From: Kosakonia cowanii JCM 10956 = DSM 18146
GTDB taxonomy: Bacteria; Pseudomonadota; Gammaproteobacteria; Enterobacterales; Enterobacteriaceae
Length of the DNA: 64,000 bases
Direction: 5' to 3'
Assembly: GCF_001975225.1 (NCBI RefSeq)
Contig: NZ_CP019445.1
Coordinates: 3,348,001 to 3,412,000 of the forward strand
This document shows positions 17,823 through 26,349 of this stretch, in pieces; position 1 is the stretch's first letter; each line of letters begins with the position of its first letter. A program made the position numbers and the translations under genes. The notes under the pieces are model-generated. The model was given only the letters and a program-made list of their open reading frames with translations, did not search any database and was not told where the DNA came from.

Positions 17823-18257
17823 TTACGGCAAGACTTTCTTAAGCAAATGCTCAAGTGTTGCCACTTCTTCTGCGGTTAAGTTTTTTGTTAATTCCTGATG
17901 CAGGTCTTGACCCACTAATTGATGACATTGCTCACAGAGCGTCGCGCCTTCAGGTGTTAATCGCACCAGCACGCCGCGCTTGTCATTAGGATTCGGGCTG
18001 CGTTCAATCCACCCTTTGCACACCAGCCTGTCCATCATGCGGGTCAGTGCGCCAAGGTCGACGGAGAGAACTTTTTTCAACTCAACCGGGGTAATACACC
18101 CTTCACAGCGGACAGAGCAGAGCACCTTAAACTGGGCTGCGGTGATATCCAGCGGCGAAAGATAGTCGTTGAGTAAACGATCTTTTTTTTGGTTAACCAT
18201 GTGGATCAAGCGGCCTAAAGGAATGATGTCGTTGAATAGATCATTCGTGCTTTTCAC
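17823..18257 (-). CDS. marR: MarR, repressor of the mar operon
   Basis: A 144-residue winged-helix repressor released by phenolic compounds and by copper-driven cysteine oxidation. The GTG at 18255-18257 gives the family start VKSTNDLFNDIIPLGRLIHM. An in-frame upstream ATG (18287) would overlap the operator and is rejected. The recognition segment VDLGALTRMMDRLVCKGWIER and the wing PNDKRGVLVRLT are conserved. The oxidation-sensing cysteine (LVCKGW) is present. Confidence 0.96.
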   Translation of the reverse strand: MKSTNDLFNDIIPLGRLIHMVNQKKDRLLNDYLSPLDITAAQFKVLCSVRCEGCITPVELKKVLSVDLGALTRMMDRLVCKGWIERSPNPNDKRGVLVRLTPEGATLCEQCHQLVGQDLHQELTKNLTAEEVATLEHLLKKVLP

Positions 18258-18262
18258 AATGG

Positions 18263-18355
18263 TTGCCCCGGCAAGTAGTTTAATCACGGCAGATATTATT
18301 GCTCAGGCAAATATAAGTCAACCAAATGGGTATCGGATGCCACTAATTGCTAAAA
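18263..18355 (-). promoter_or_regulatory. marO operator-promoter region
   Basis: On the minus strand a marbox (GCAATTAGTGGCAT, within 18337-18355) precedes -35 TTGACT (18321-18316) and -10 TAATAT (18298-18293), with 17-bp spacing. MarR site I is TTGCCTGAGCAA (18299-18310), between -35 and -10. Site II is TTGCCGGGGCAA (18263-18274), beside the marR start. This reproduces the E. coli marO layout. Confidence 0.9.
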
Positions 18356-18499
18356 CTTTTCATGCTTAAGAATGTTTTTAATTTCATCTTATTGAATTTA
18401 GGTGACTTTTACCCATTATCAGCATAAGTGAAGGCGCTTTTGCCGCCGCGTTGCGGCTATACTGGCGGGGTTGTTAACCGGGGAGAGGTGAAACGTACC

Positions 18500-19174
18500 A
18501 TGATGGAATTGATCAAAGTTATCGGTCTCGGGCTGGTAGTGTTGCTGCCGCTGGCTAATCCGCTGACCACCGTCGCGTTGTTCTTAGGCCTGGCGGGCAA
18601 CATGAACAGCGTCCAGCGAAACCAGCAGGCGCGCATGGCTTCGCTCTATGTCTTTATCATCATGATGGTCGCCTGGTACGCAGGCCAGGTGGTGATGAAC
18701 ACCTTTGGCATCTCGATTCCAGGCCTGCGCATTGCCGGTGGGCTGATTGTGGCATTTATCGGCTTTCGTATGCTCTTTCCGCCAGCAAAAAGTCATGAGT
18801 CGCCGGAGACAAAAGCCAAAACGGCGGAGCTGGCGGATGAGCCGGAGACCAATATTGCCTTTGTACCGCTGGCGATGCCGAGCACTGCCGGGCCTGGCAC
18901 CATTGCGATGATTATCAGCTCGGCGTCGACCGTTCGCCACGGCGCTGATTTTCCCGCCTGGGTGATCGCCGTCGCGCCGCCGCTGGTTTTTGCCGCCGTG
19001 GCGCTGATTTTGTGGGTAAGCCTGCGTAGTTCCGGCGCGATTATGCGGCTGGTGGGCAAGGGCGGCATTGAAGCCATCTCGCGGCTGATGGGCTTCCTGC
19101 TGGTCTGCATGGGCGTGCAGTTCATCATTAATGGCGTGCTGGAGATTATCTCGACCTATCCGGCAGGCACCTGA
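18500..19174 (+). CDS. marC: UPF0056 inner-membrane protein MarC
   Basis: A 224-residue membrane protein with six predicted helices. Its function is unknown, and despite its name it is not required for mar resistance. [25 protein letters not shown] and [22 protein letters not shown] are the family repeats. The start at 18500 follows GGAGAGG. The ORF extends upstream to 18428 without conserved sequence. It is divergent from marR, and its stop overlaps the next start (TGATG). Confidence 0.93.
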   Translation: MMELIKVIGLGLVVLLPLANPLTTVALFLGLAGNMNSVQRNQQARMASLYVFIIMMVAWYAGQVVMNTFGISIPGLRIAGGLIVAFIGFRMLFPPAKSHESPETKAKTAELADEPETNIAFVPLAMPSTAGPGTIAMIISSASTVRHGADFPAWVIAVAPPLVFAAVALILWVSLRSSGAIMRLVGKGGIEAISRLMGFLLVCMGVQFIINGVLEIISTYPAGT

Positions 19175-20328
19175 TGCGCCAGCTCTCCTGCTTCATTCTC
19201 TGCTGTTGTCTGCTGCTCGTCGGCTGCCAGCAGCAAAAGCGCGTCTCCACGCCGCTCGGGCAGAGCAGTTTTGCCGAGTATCAACAGCAGACGCGCGATT
19301 ATGTCGCCGCCCGCCGCGCCTTTCAGACGCTGGATAAACCCGCCGAATTACGGCTCAATACGCCGCAGGAGTGGCGACCGGCGCAGAAAGCGCGCAAGGG
19401 GATTTTGCTGATCCACGGTCTTGGCGACGGGCCGGGATCGTTTGTCGATATCGGCCCGCAGCTTGCCCGTGAAGGGTTTCTGGTGCGCACCGTGCTGCTG
19501 GACGGGCACGGCACACGTCCCGCCGACCTGATTGGCGTCAGCGTTGACCAGTGGCGGCAGGTGGTGAATGAGCAGGCAGCGATTCTGGCGAAAGAGGTCG
19601 ATTCACTCTGGCTGGGCGGCTTCTCTACCGGCGGTAACCTGGCGCTGGAATATGCCATGGCCCATGACAACGTGCAGGGGCTGCTGCTCTTCTCGCCAGC
19701 CTTCAGGCCGAGTACCCGCTACGCTTTTTTGGCACCGACGCTGGCGCTGTTTCGCGACTGGTTGCGCCCGCCGGGTGCGCTTTTCCCCCAGCAGATCGCC
19801 ACCCGCTATCTGCGCGTGCCGACTAACGGTTTTGCCCAGTTCTGGCGAACCAGCGCCAGCGCGCAGAGTTTGCTGGCGCAGAAGTCGTTCAATAAGCCGA
19901 CACTGGTGGTATTAACGGAGCATGATTCGGTGCTGGATACGCGCTGGATCCTCGATCGGTTCGACCGCGCCTTTACCCATCCCGCCAGCCGTGCGATTTG
20001 GTACGGCACGCCGCCGCCCGAATCAGTGACAATGTCACGCCTGCGCGTGAAAACCGATGTGTTGCCGCAGGATCGCATCAGCCAGTTTTCCCATATGTCG
20101 GTGCTCTTTTCACCGGATAATCCGCTCTATGGTCGCCAGGGCAGTGTAAGGCTTTGCGGTAACGGGCAGTCGGAAGCAGCGGCAGAGCGTTGCCTGAAGG
20201 GTGAAGAGGTGTGGTATTCCGATTGGGGGTTAGTGACGCCGGGAAAAATTCATGCCCGGTTGACGTGGAACCCGTGGTTTGAATGGCAGAATTCGGTGAT
20301 GGACGATGTTATTAGCGCAGCGCCCTGA
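19174..20328 (+). CDS. alpha/beta-hydrolase lipoprotein
   Basis: A 384-residue serine hydrolase anchored to a membrane. The signal peptide ends in lipobox LVGC (Cys18) followed by Gln, which predicts outer-membrane sorting. The nucleophile Ser151 lies in GFSTGG. The oxyanion strand is LLIHGLGDGPGSF. The acid (HDSVLD) and the histidine (FSHMSVLF) follow in order. It is probably a carboxylesterase or monoacylglycerol lipase-like enzyme. Its start overlaps the marC stop by one base, so translation is coupled. The true substrate is unknown. Confidence 0.8.
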   Translation: MRQLSCFILCCCLLLVGCQQQKRVSTPLGQSSFAEYQQQTRDYVAARRAFQTLDKPAELRLNTPQEWRPAQKARKGILLIHGLGDGPGSFVDIGPQLAREGFLVRTVLLDGHGTRPADLIGVSVDQWRQVVNEQAAILAKEVDSLWLGGFSTGGNLALEYAMAHDNVQGLLLFSPAFRPSTRYAFLAPTLALFRDWLRPPGALFPQQIATRYLRVPTNGFAQFWRTSASAQSLLAQKSFNKPTLVVLTEHDSVLDTRWILDRFDRAFTHPASRAIWYGTPPPESVTMSRLRVKTDVLPQDRISQFSHMSVLFSPDNPLYGRQGSVRLCGNGQSEAAAERCLKGEEVWYSDWGLVTPGKIHARLTWNPWFEWQNSVMDDVISAAP

Positions 20329-20355
20329 TGGCTTCACAGTAGCCGCTGAAACCGA

Positions 20356-20456
20356 GTAGGCCGGATAAGCGTATGCGCCATCCGGCAATCGGCGCGGCAG
20401 GTTGCCCCGGTGGAAGCGAGCGTAGGCCGGATAAGGCGAAGCCGCCATCCGGCAAT
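20356..20456. repeat. REP pair (BIME)
   Basis: Two REP units in the same orientation, 20356-20390 and 20422-20456. They form the left border of long repeat copy 2. Confidence 0.88.
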
Positions 20457-20479
20457 GAGTCTCGCATATGGCATTTTGT

Positions 20480-20820
20480 GGAACGGTTCCGTTCACCAGG
20501 CGCTGGGGAGTTTCATTAATCTTTTATGCGGTGAACGGGACAAGGGGGGGACCGCTCCCCCCTTGTCAATCCCCGCGGCCCCGCGAGGAAATCGGTGCTT
20601 CGCACTGCGCTCACCTCCCGCGTGCCTGACTGCGGCCGGCTCGACTCGACTTGCTCGCCCGTTCCGGGACTCGCTCCCTGTCTCGGTTCGCCTCTGTCCG
20701 CCATCCATGGCGTCCAGACCTTGTCATTCACGCTTCGGTTCGCCGATTTCAGCGGGGGTCAACACCGTCGCTGCGAGACCGCAGGTAAATGCAATGAAGG
20801 TGTCGCTGTGGGCGCGGTTT
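20480..20820 (+). repeat. long dispersed repeat, copy 2
   Basis: About 340 bp, closely similar to copies 1 and 3. The left inverted pair CCGTTCACC ... GGTGAACGG (about 20490 and 20530) is intact here. The GACAAGG/CCTTGTC hairpin is at 20539-20567. It is enclosed by REP elements and no real gene is seen in it. Confidence 0.9.
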
Positions 20821-20821
20821 T

Positions 20822-20906
20822 GTAGGCCGGATAAGGCGCAGCCGCCATCCGGCAATGGGTGAGGGAAGACAATGCCGGATGGCGCTGACGCTTATCCGGC
20901 CTACGC
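20822..20906. repeat. REP pair (BIME)
   Basis: Two facing REP palindromes (20822-20857 and 20873-20906) between long repeat copy 2 and the end of sotB. Confidence 0.88.
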
Positions 20907-20923
20907 CGTTACAGCGGCAACAA

Positions 20924-22120
20924 TTAAACCGGATCGCTCTGCTCCTCGAGCTGCACCGGCCAGCGGCGGAAAATCACCACCGCCCACACCAGCGCGGCAA
21001 TCGCCGGGACGGCACCGGCATAACCGATGGTGCTCATCGACCAGTGCAGGCTCACCTGATTGCCCACCAGCGCGCCTGCGCCAATACCGATATTAAAAAT
21101 CCCGGAAAAAAGCGCCATCGCCACATCGGTGGCATCCGGTGCCAGCGCCAGCACTTTCACCTGCATGCCGAGGCCAATAATCATAATCGCCACGCCCCAA
21201 AACAGGCTTAGCACGGCGAGATAGCTTTCGCTCCCGGCGGCAGGAAGCAGCATCACCAGCGAAATCACCAGCAGTCCGATGGCACTGCACACCAGCCCGG
21301 AGGCGTGCCGGTTGCCGAGTTTACCGAACAGTACGCTGCCAATAATCCCCGCACCGCCAAGCAACAGCAGCAGGATAGTCGCGAAATTGGCGCTAAAGCC
21401 CGCTACATTTTGCACAAACGGCTCAATATAGCTGTACGCGGTGTAATGGGCGGTCACCACCACGGCCGTCAGCACATAGATGCTGACCAGCGCCGGGCGA
21501 CGGAACAGCAGCGGCAGGCTTTTCAGCGAGCCGGAGTGCTCGCTGTTGAGCGTCGGCAGCAGCTTCACCAGGCAAATAAGCGTTACCAGCGCGCCCATGC
21601 CAATCACAAAGAAGGTGGTGCGCCAGCCAAAGTACTGCCCGACGATGCGGCCAATCGGCAAGCCGAGCACCATCGCCAGTGCGGTACCGGTGGCGAGCAG
21701 GCTTAATGCCTGTGCGCGTTTACCTGCTGGTGCAAGGCGGATCGCCAGTGAGGCGGTAATCGACCAGAAGATGGCATGAGCAAACGCAATGCCGATACGG
21801 CTAATCACCAGCACCTCAAAATTCCACGCAAGGAAGGAGAGAACATGGCTGGCGATAAACAGCACAAACAGCGCAATCAGCAATTTTCGCCGCTCAATAT
21901 GGCTGGTTAGCAGCATAAAGGGCAGCGACATCAGCGCCACCACCCACGCGTAGATGGTCAGCATGATCCCGACCTGCGGGGTCTCCATATCGAAGCTCTG
22001 GGCGATATCAGAGAGCAACCCCACCGGCACAAATTCGGTGGTGTTGAAAATAAAAGCGGCAACGGCAAGCGTAACCACCCGTAGCCACGCGACTTTACGT
22101 GAAACAGTATTCGTCATCAT
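20924..22120 (-). CDS. sotB: sugar efflux MFS transporter SotB
   Basis: A twelve-helix major facilitator exporter (398 residues, 396 in E. coli) of arabinose, IPTG and related sugars. The N-terminus [23 protein letters not shown] and the segment [21 protein letters not shown] are near-identical to E. coli SotB (YdeA). The start is taken at the first of two Met codons (22118-22120). An in-frame ATG at 22213 would add a non-conserved 31-residue tail. Confidence 0.93.
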   Translation of the reverse strand: MMTNTVSRKVAWLRVVTLAVAAFIFNTTEFVPVGLLSDIAQSFDMETPQVGIMLTIYAWVVALMSLPFMLLTSHIERRKLLIALFVLFIASHVLSFLAWNFEVLVISRIGIAFAHAIFWSITASLAIRLAPAGKRAQALSLLATGTALAMVLGLPIGRIVGQYFGWRTTFFVIGMGALVTLICLVKLLPTLNSEHSGSLKSLPLLFRRPALVSIYVLTAVVVTAHYTAYSYIEPFVQNVAGFSANFATILLLLLGGAGIIGSVLFGKLGNRHASGLVCSAIGLLVISLVMLLPAAGSESYLAVLSLFWGVAIMIIGLGMQVKVLALAPDATDVAMALFSGIFNIGIGAGALVGNQVSLHWSMSTIGYAGAVPAIAALVWAVVIFRRWPVQLEEQSDPV

Positions 22121-22290
22121 AAGAGTGCTTTGGGTTGGTTGGAGAGAAGAAGAGGCGAAGATCTTAATGCTTTTGCCGGCTGAAAGACAAACTTTTTGTG
22201 ATGTAGATCTCATTTTTCATTCGGCAAAAAAATAGCGGTTGCGCCGCCGAAGGTTTGCCGTCAGAACAAAAGAAAAGATGAGGAAAAACA

Positions 22291-23082
22291 ATGCACACAA
22301 TTGACTTCTATCTGGTCGACGCTTTCAGCGACCACACCTTCGGCGGTAACGCCGCCGCGGTCTGTCCACTTACCGAGTGGCTGCCGGACGAGCTGTTACT
22401 GAAAATGGCGCAGCAGCATAACCAGTCGGAAACCGCTTTTTTTGTGCGCAACGACAGCGGCTTCGAGCTGCGCTGGTTCACGACGCAGGATGAGATCAAT
22501 CTCTGCGGTCACGCAACGCTCGCCGCCGCTCACGTTATCTTCGAATACCTCGATTATCCAGAGACTGAGATCCGCTTCAGCACCCGTTTTGTCGGTGAGT
22601 TAACCGTTGCGCGCAACGGCGACTGGCTCACTCTCAATTTTCCGGCATGGGCAACCCAGGCCGTTGAGAACCCGCCGCCACTGCTGCTGGAAACGCTGGG
22701 CATTGCGAAGGCACAGGCGGTGTATGAAGGACGCGATTACATGGTCGTGCTGGAGAGCCAGGCGCAGGTTGAAGCCTTGCAGCCCGATATCGCCGCCATG
22801 AAACCGCTGGGAAAAATGGTCTGCGTTACGGCACCGGGAGAGGAGTATGACTTTGTCAGCCGCTTCTTCTGCCCGGGCGAGTCGGTAGCCGAAGATCCGG
22901 TTACCGGTTCGTCGCACAGCATGCTGATCCCCTACTGGGGCGAGAAGCTCGGCAAAACGGTGATGCAGGCGCGCCAGGTCTCCGCGCGCGGCGGCGATCT
23001 GCGCTGCGAGTGGCGGGGCGATCGGGTGTTGATTGGCGGCCAGGCGACGCTCTATTTAATCGGCAAAGTCTACCTGCGCTAG
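22291..23082 (+). CDS. PhzF-family isomerase
   Basis: A 263-residue cofactor-free isomerase/epimerase with two alike diaminopimelate-epimerase-type domains. The catalytic glutamate is E47 in NQSETAFF. The second-domain motif EDPVTGSSHS lies near residue 205 and the first-domain LCGHATLAAAHVI near residue 71. PhzF proteins act on diene-carboxylates or amino acids, and the substrate cannot be predicted. It starts after GATGAGGA. Confidence 0.87.
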   Translation: MHTIDFYLVDAFSDHTFGGNAAAVCPLTEWLPDELLLKMAQQHNQSETAFFVRNDSGFELRWFTTQDEINLCGHATLAAAHVIFEYLDYPETEIRFSTRFVGELTVARNGDWLTLNFPAWATQAVENPPPLLLETLGIAKAQAVYEGRDYMVVLESQAQVEALQPDIAAMKPLGKMVCVTAPGEEYDFVSRFFCPGESVAEDPVTGSSHSMLIPYWGEKLGKTVMQARQVSARGGDLRCEWRGDRVLIGGQATLYLIGKVYLR

Positions 23083-23092
23083 CATAATGACC

Positions 23093-23110
23093 GGGGGCGT
23101 TAGCGCCCCC
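23093..23110. terminator. hairpin between convergent genes
   Basis: GGGGGCG-TTAG-CGCCCCC, a strong stem between the PhzF gene and the lactate dehydrogenase-like gene. It lacks a T-tract, so it may only pause transcription. Confidence 0.45.
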
Positions 23111-23122
23111 GCAGCGCGCTTA

Positions 23123-24067
23123 TTACGGCAAGCGCGCAATGTTGGCTTTGATCACCTCAACGGAGTGGTTGAACTTCGCCACTTCGTCCTCGGTTAAGTG
23201 CAGTTCGATAATCTGCTCCACGCCGCTGTGGGTCAGCACCGCAGGCACGCCAATCGCCACATCGTGCGCGCCATACTCCCCGTCAAGAATGCAGGAGATC
23301 GCCAGCGCGCGGTGGCTGCCGGTAAAGATATTGCGGCAGATCTCGGCGATCGTGCCGGCAATGCCATATTCGGTGCAGCCTTTACGAGCAAAGATCTCGA
23401 AGCCATGGCGGCGCACGCGATCCGCCAGCGCATCCGCATCCAGCGGCTGGCCGGTCTTTTGCTGATAGACGTCGGCGATGGGCGAACCATAAATCGATGA
23501 GTGCGACCACACCGGAAACTGCGTATCGCCATGTTCGCCCATAATAAACGCATCAATGCTCTGCGCGCCGATATCCAGCGCCTGCGCCAGCAGGCGGCGA
23601 AGACGGGTGGTGTCGAGCCAGACGCCGGTGCCGATCACCTGGTTGCGCGGCAGGCCGGAGAGGGACCACACCTGCCAGGTAATGATGTCGCAAGGATTGG
23701 TCGCCACCAGAAAAATGCCGTTAAAGCCGTTTGCCATCATGGTGGGCACAATGTTTTTAACGATGCGCGCGGTGTTGGCAAGCTCATCCAGCCGCGTCTG
23801 GCCGGGTTTTAGCGCGCCGCCGGAGACGGTGATCACCGCGATATCGACATCTGCGCACGCCTCGATGGAACGGGTGGAGATGGTCATCATCCCCGGCATA
23901 AACGCGGCGGCATCCGCCAGATCCTGCGCGTGTCCCTCTACGCGCTGGGCATTCACATCCACCAGGATCAACTCTTCACAAATGTTCTGGTTTAAAAGAG
24001 CGTAAGCGGCAGACGCACCGACATTACCGGTGCCGATAATCATCACTTTGCGGGCTTTTGTATTCAT
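23123..24067 (-). CDS. L-2-hydroxyacid (lactate/malate-type) dehydrogenase
   Basis: A 314-residue NAD-dependent dehydrogenase. The Rossmann loop is GTGNVGASAAYALL (residues 12-25), the catalytic His179 lies in GEHGDTQFP, and the substrate Arg in NTTRLRRLL-type context is present. The specificity loop reads GGALKPGQTR. The residue before KPG is Leu, where lactate dehydrogenases have Gln and malate dehydrogenases Arg, so a hydrophobic 2-oxoacid such as an oxo-isocaproate-like compound is possible. It is likely cytoplasmic and monocistronic. Confidence 0.85.
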   Translation of the reverse strand: MNTKARKVMIIGTGNVGASAAYALLNQNICEELILVDVNAQRVEGHAQDLADAAAFMPGMMTISTRSIEACADVDIAVITVSGGALKPGQTRLDELANTARIVKNIVPTMMANGFNGIFLVATNPCDIITWQVWSLSGLPRNQVIGTGVWLDTTRLRRLLAQALDIGAQSIDAFIMGEHGDTQFPVWSHSSIYGSPIADVYQQKTGQPLDADALADRVRRHGFEIFARKGCTEYGIAGTIAEICRNIFTGSHRALAISCILDGEYGAHDVAIGVPAVLTHSGVEQIIELHLTEDEVAKFNHSVEVIKANIARLP

Positions 24068-24216
24068 GGCGATTCCCTTGTCAGAATATTCTTGTGCGTA
24101 AAGTACAGCCTGTTATTGCTGGCGTGCAATATTGTCGCGGATCTATAGGTTATTCATATGAGTTAAGCGGCGCTATTTTCGCTAATTTAACAACGTGATA
24201 ACTATAAGGAGCCGCT

Positions 24217-24684
24217 ATGTACCGTATTGTTGATGCCACCGCCACGCAGCCGGAGGTGATTGCCCTCATCGCCGCCCTCGACCGCTACCAGACCGCGCTT
24301 TACCCGGCAGAGAGCAACCATCTGGTTGATCTGGCTTCCTTTCCCGAAGAGACGCTGATCCTGCGTAAAATCGTGCATCAGCAGGATGCCGTTGGCTGCG
24401 GCGCGGTGTTGCTTAATGAGGATGGCAGCGCGGAGATGAAGCGGGTATTTATCGATCCGACGCACCGCGGGCAGAAACTGGGCGAGCAGCTGATTGCCGC
24501 GCTGGAGCAGGCGGCGAGCGAGAAGGGGTGCCACACGCTGCGGCTGGAGACGGGCATTGAGCAGCACGCGGCGGTGAAGCTTTATCAGCGCTGCGGATAC
24601 CAGATTTGCGAGGCGTTTGCGCCCTATGAGCCCGACCCGTTAAGTGTGTTTATGGAGAGGGCGTTGCGCGAAGCAGTTGCGTGA
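24217..24684 (+). CDS. GNAT-family N-acetyltransferase
   Basis: A 155-residue acetyltransferase. The acetyl-CoA loop is RGQKLGEQLIAALEQAA (about residues 88-104), followed by LRLETGIEQHAAVKLYQRCGY, the usual C-terminal helix-strand. A KRVFIDPTHRGQ entry strand is present. It follows TAAGGAG. The substrate is unknown. Confidence 0.82.
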   Translation: MYRIVDATATQPEVIALIAALDRYQTALYPAESNHLVDLASFPEETLILRKIVHQQDAVGCGAVLLNEDGSAEMKRVFIDPTHRGQKLGEQLIAALEQAASEKGCHTLRLETGIEQHAAVKLYQRCGYQICEAFAPYEPDPLSVFMERALREAVA

Positions 24685-24697
24685 TGGCGCTGCGAGC

Positions 24698-24800
24698 GTA
24701 GGCCGGATAAGCGTGTAACGCGCCATCCGGCAATCGGCGCGGCACGTTAACTCGGTGGGGTTCTGTAGGCCGGATAAGGCATAGCCGCCATCCGGCAACA
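24698..24800. repeat. REP pair (BIME)
   Basis: REP palindromes at 24698-24733 and 24766-24800, the left border of long repeat copy 3. Confidence 0.88.
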
Positions 24801-24819
24801 GGAGTTGCATGTTGCACTG

Positions 24820-25165
24820 GTGGAAGGGTTCCGTTCACCATACATACGGCGGGATTTTTTTATCACCGGTGCGGTGAACGGGACAAGGGAAGCGGCCGCG
24901 CTCCCCTTGTCAATCCCCGCGGCCCCGCGAGGAAATCGGTGCTGCGCACTGCGCTCACCTCCCGCGTGCCTGACTGCGGCCGGCTCGACTCGGCTTGCTC
25001 GCCCCTACGGGACTCGCTCCATGCCTCGGTTCGCCTCTGTCCGCCATCCATGGCGTCCAGACCTTGTCATTCACGCTTCGGTTCGCCGATTTCAGCGGGG
25101 GTCAACAAAGCCGCTGTGATACCGCAGGTAAAGGCAATATCGGTGTGGCTGTAGGCTCGTTTTGG
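24820..25165 (+). repeat. long dispersed repeat, copy 3
   Basis: A third copy of the ~340-bp element. The core from CAATCCCCGCGGCC to TTTCAGCGGGGG is almost unchanged. The hairpin at 24882-24911 keeps its outer arms GACAAGGG/CCCTTGTC but has a new inner stem AGCG/CGCT around a GCCG loop. The flanks are REP elements. Confidence 0.9.
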
Positions 25166-25166
25166 T

Positions 25167-25370
25167 AAGCCGGATAAGGCGCAGCCGCCATCCGGCAATG
25201 GGTGCCGGGGAGACAATGCCTGATGGCGCTACGCTTATCAGGCCTACGCGGTTTCAGCCGCACCTTTCCTGTAGGCCGGATAAGGCGTAGCCGCCATCCG
25301 GCAATCAGCCGCGGTTTCAGCCGCACGTTTCGTGTAGGCCGGATAAGCGTGTAACGCGCCATCCGGCATA
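25167..25370. repeat. four-unit REP cluster (BIME)
   Basis: REP units at 25167-25200, 25216-25248, 25271-25304 and 25333-25370, in alternating orientation, directly downstream of ptrR. Confidence 0.9.
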
Positions 25371-25393
25371 ACAAACCGCACGCCGCTAAAACG

Positions 25394-26245
25394 CTACGGC
25401 AACAGCGCAATAAATGCTTCAAGATGTCGGCTTTTCGCGCCGCGTCGCCACACCAGCCAGGTGGTGAGCCAGCGCCACTCCTCTGCCAACGGCCAGGCAT
25501 TGACCTGCTGATGGGCGGGCATGCTCTCCAGCATACTGCGTGGGATCAGCGCCAGCCCGGCACCGGCAATCACGCAGGCCAGCATGCCGTGGTAGGACTC
25601 CAGCTCGTGAATTTTCCCCGGCGTGGCGCGGTCGGCCTGAAACCAGCTCTCAAAATGGCGGCGATAAGAGCAGTTAGCGCGAAAGGCATAAATACTGGCA
25701 CCGTTTACCTGCGAAGCGCGGGTAATCGGCTCATGGCCCGCCGTGGCGACAATCATCATCTCTTCACGATAGACCGGAATGCCCTCCAGCCCCGGGTGCA
25801 TAATCGGCCCGTCAACAAACGCCGCGCTCAGCGTCCCCTCAAGCACGCCATCAATCATCGTGCCGGAAGGGCCGGTTGAAAGATCGAACTGGATGCGCGG
25901 GTAGCGCTGGTTATAGGCGGCGAGCGTCGCCGGAATGCGCACCGCGGCGGTGCTCTCCAGCGCGCCCAGCGAGAACAACCCCTGTGGCTCATCGCCCGCC
26001 ACCACCATCCGCGCCTCATCAACCAGCGCGAGGATCTGCTGGCTGTAGCGCAAAAAGCTGTGTCCGGCAGGCGACAGGCGCAGGCGCTGATTTTCGCGGA
26101 TAAAGAGATCGACGCCGAGATCCGCTTCCAACTGGCGAATGCGCGTCGTCAGGTTTGACGGCACCCGGTGCACCTTCTGCGCGGCCTGGGTAATGCTGCC
26201 GGTCTGCGCCACGGCGTTAAACATCTCAAGCTGGGTTAAATCCAT
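25394..26245 (-). CDS. ptrR: LysR-type regulator PtrR (YneJ)
   Basis: A 283-residue LysR regulator. The HTH is [29 protein letters not shown] (residues 16-44), followed by the effector domain with [22 protein letters not shown]. It is near-identical to E. coli YneJ/PtrR, which controls sad and glsB for putrescine use. It is divergent from sad with a 104-base gap that should hold its binding site. Confidence 0.93.
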   Translation of the reverse strand: MDLTQLEMFNAVAQTGSITQAAQKVHRVPSNLTTRIRQLEADLGVDLFIRENQRLRLSPAGHSFLRYSQQILALVDEARMVVAGDEPQGLFSLGALESTAAVRIPATLAAYNQRYPRIQFDLSTGPSGTMIDGVLEGTLSAAFVDGPIMHPGLEGIPVYREEMMIVATAGHEPITRASQVNGASIYAFRANCSYRRHFESWFQADRATPGKIHELESYHGMLACVIAGAGLALIPRSMLESMPAHQQVNAWPLAEEWRWLTTWLVWRRGAKSRHLEAFIALLP

Positions 26246-26349
26246 GCTGTTCTCATAACGTGAATGGTGAAGTTAATATTATTCAGTTTTCAGAAATAGC
26301 AAACTGCGTCACCCTAATGCAAGTTCTGAAATCATTGAGGGAAAAAATA

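Noticed and set aside
14452..25154. ORFs of 60-150 codons on both strands within the long repeat (for example 20493-20731 minus, 24863-25051 minus)
   Set aside because: They differ in frame between copies, lack ribosome sites, and lie in GC-rich structured DNA, so they are treated as chance frames.
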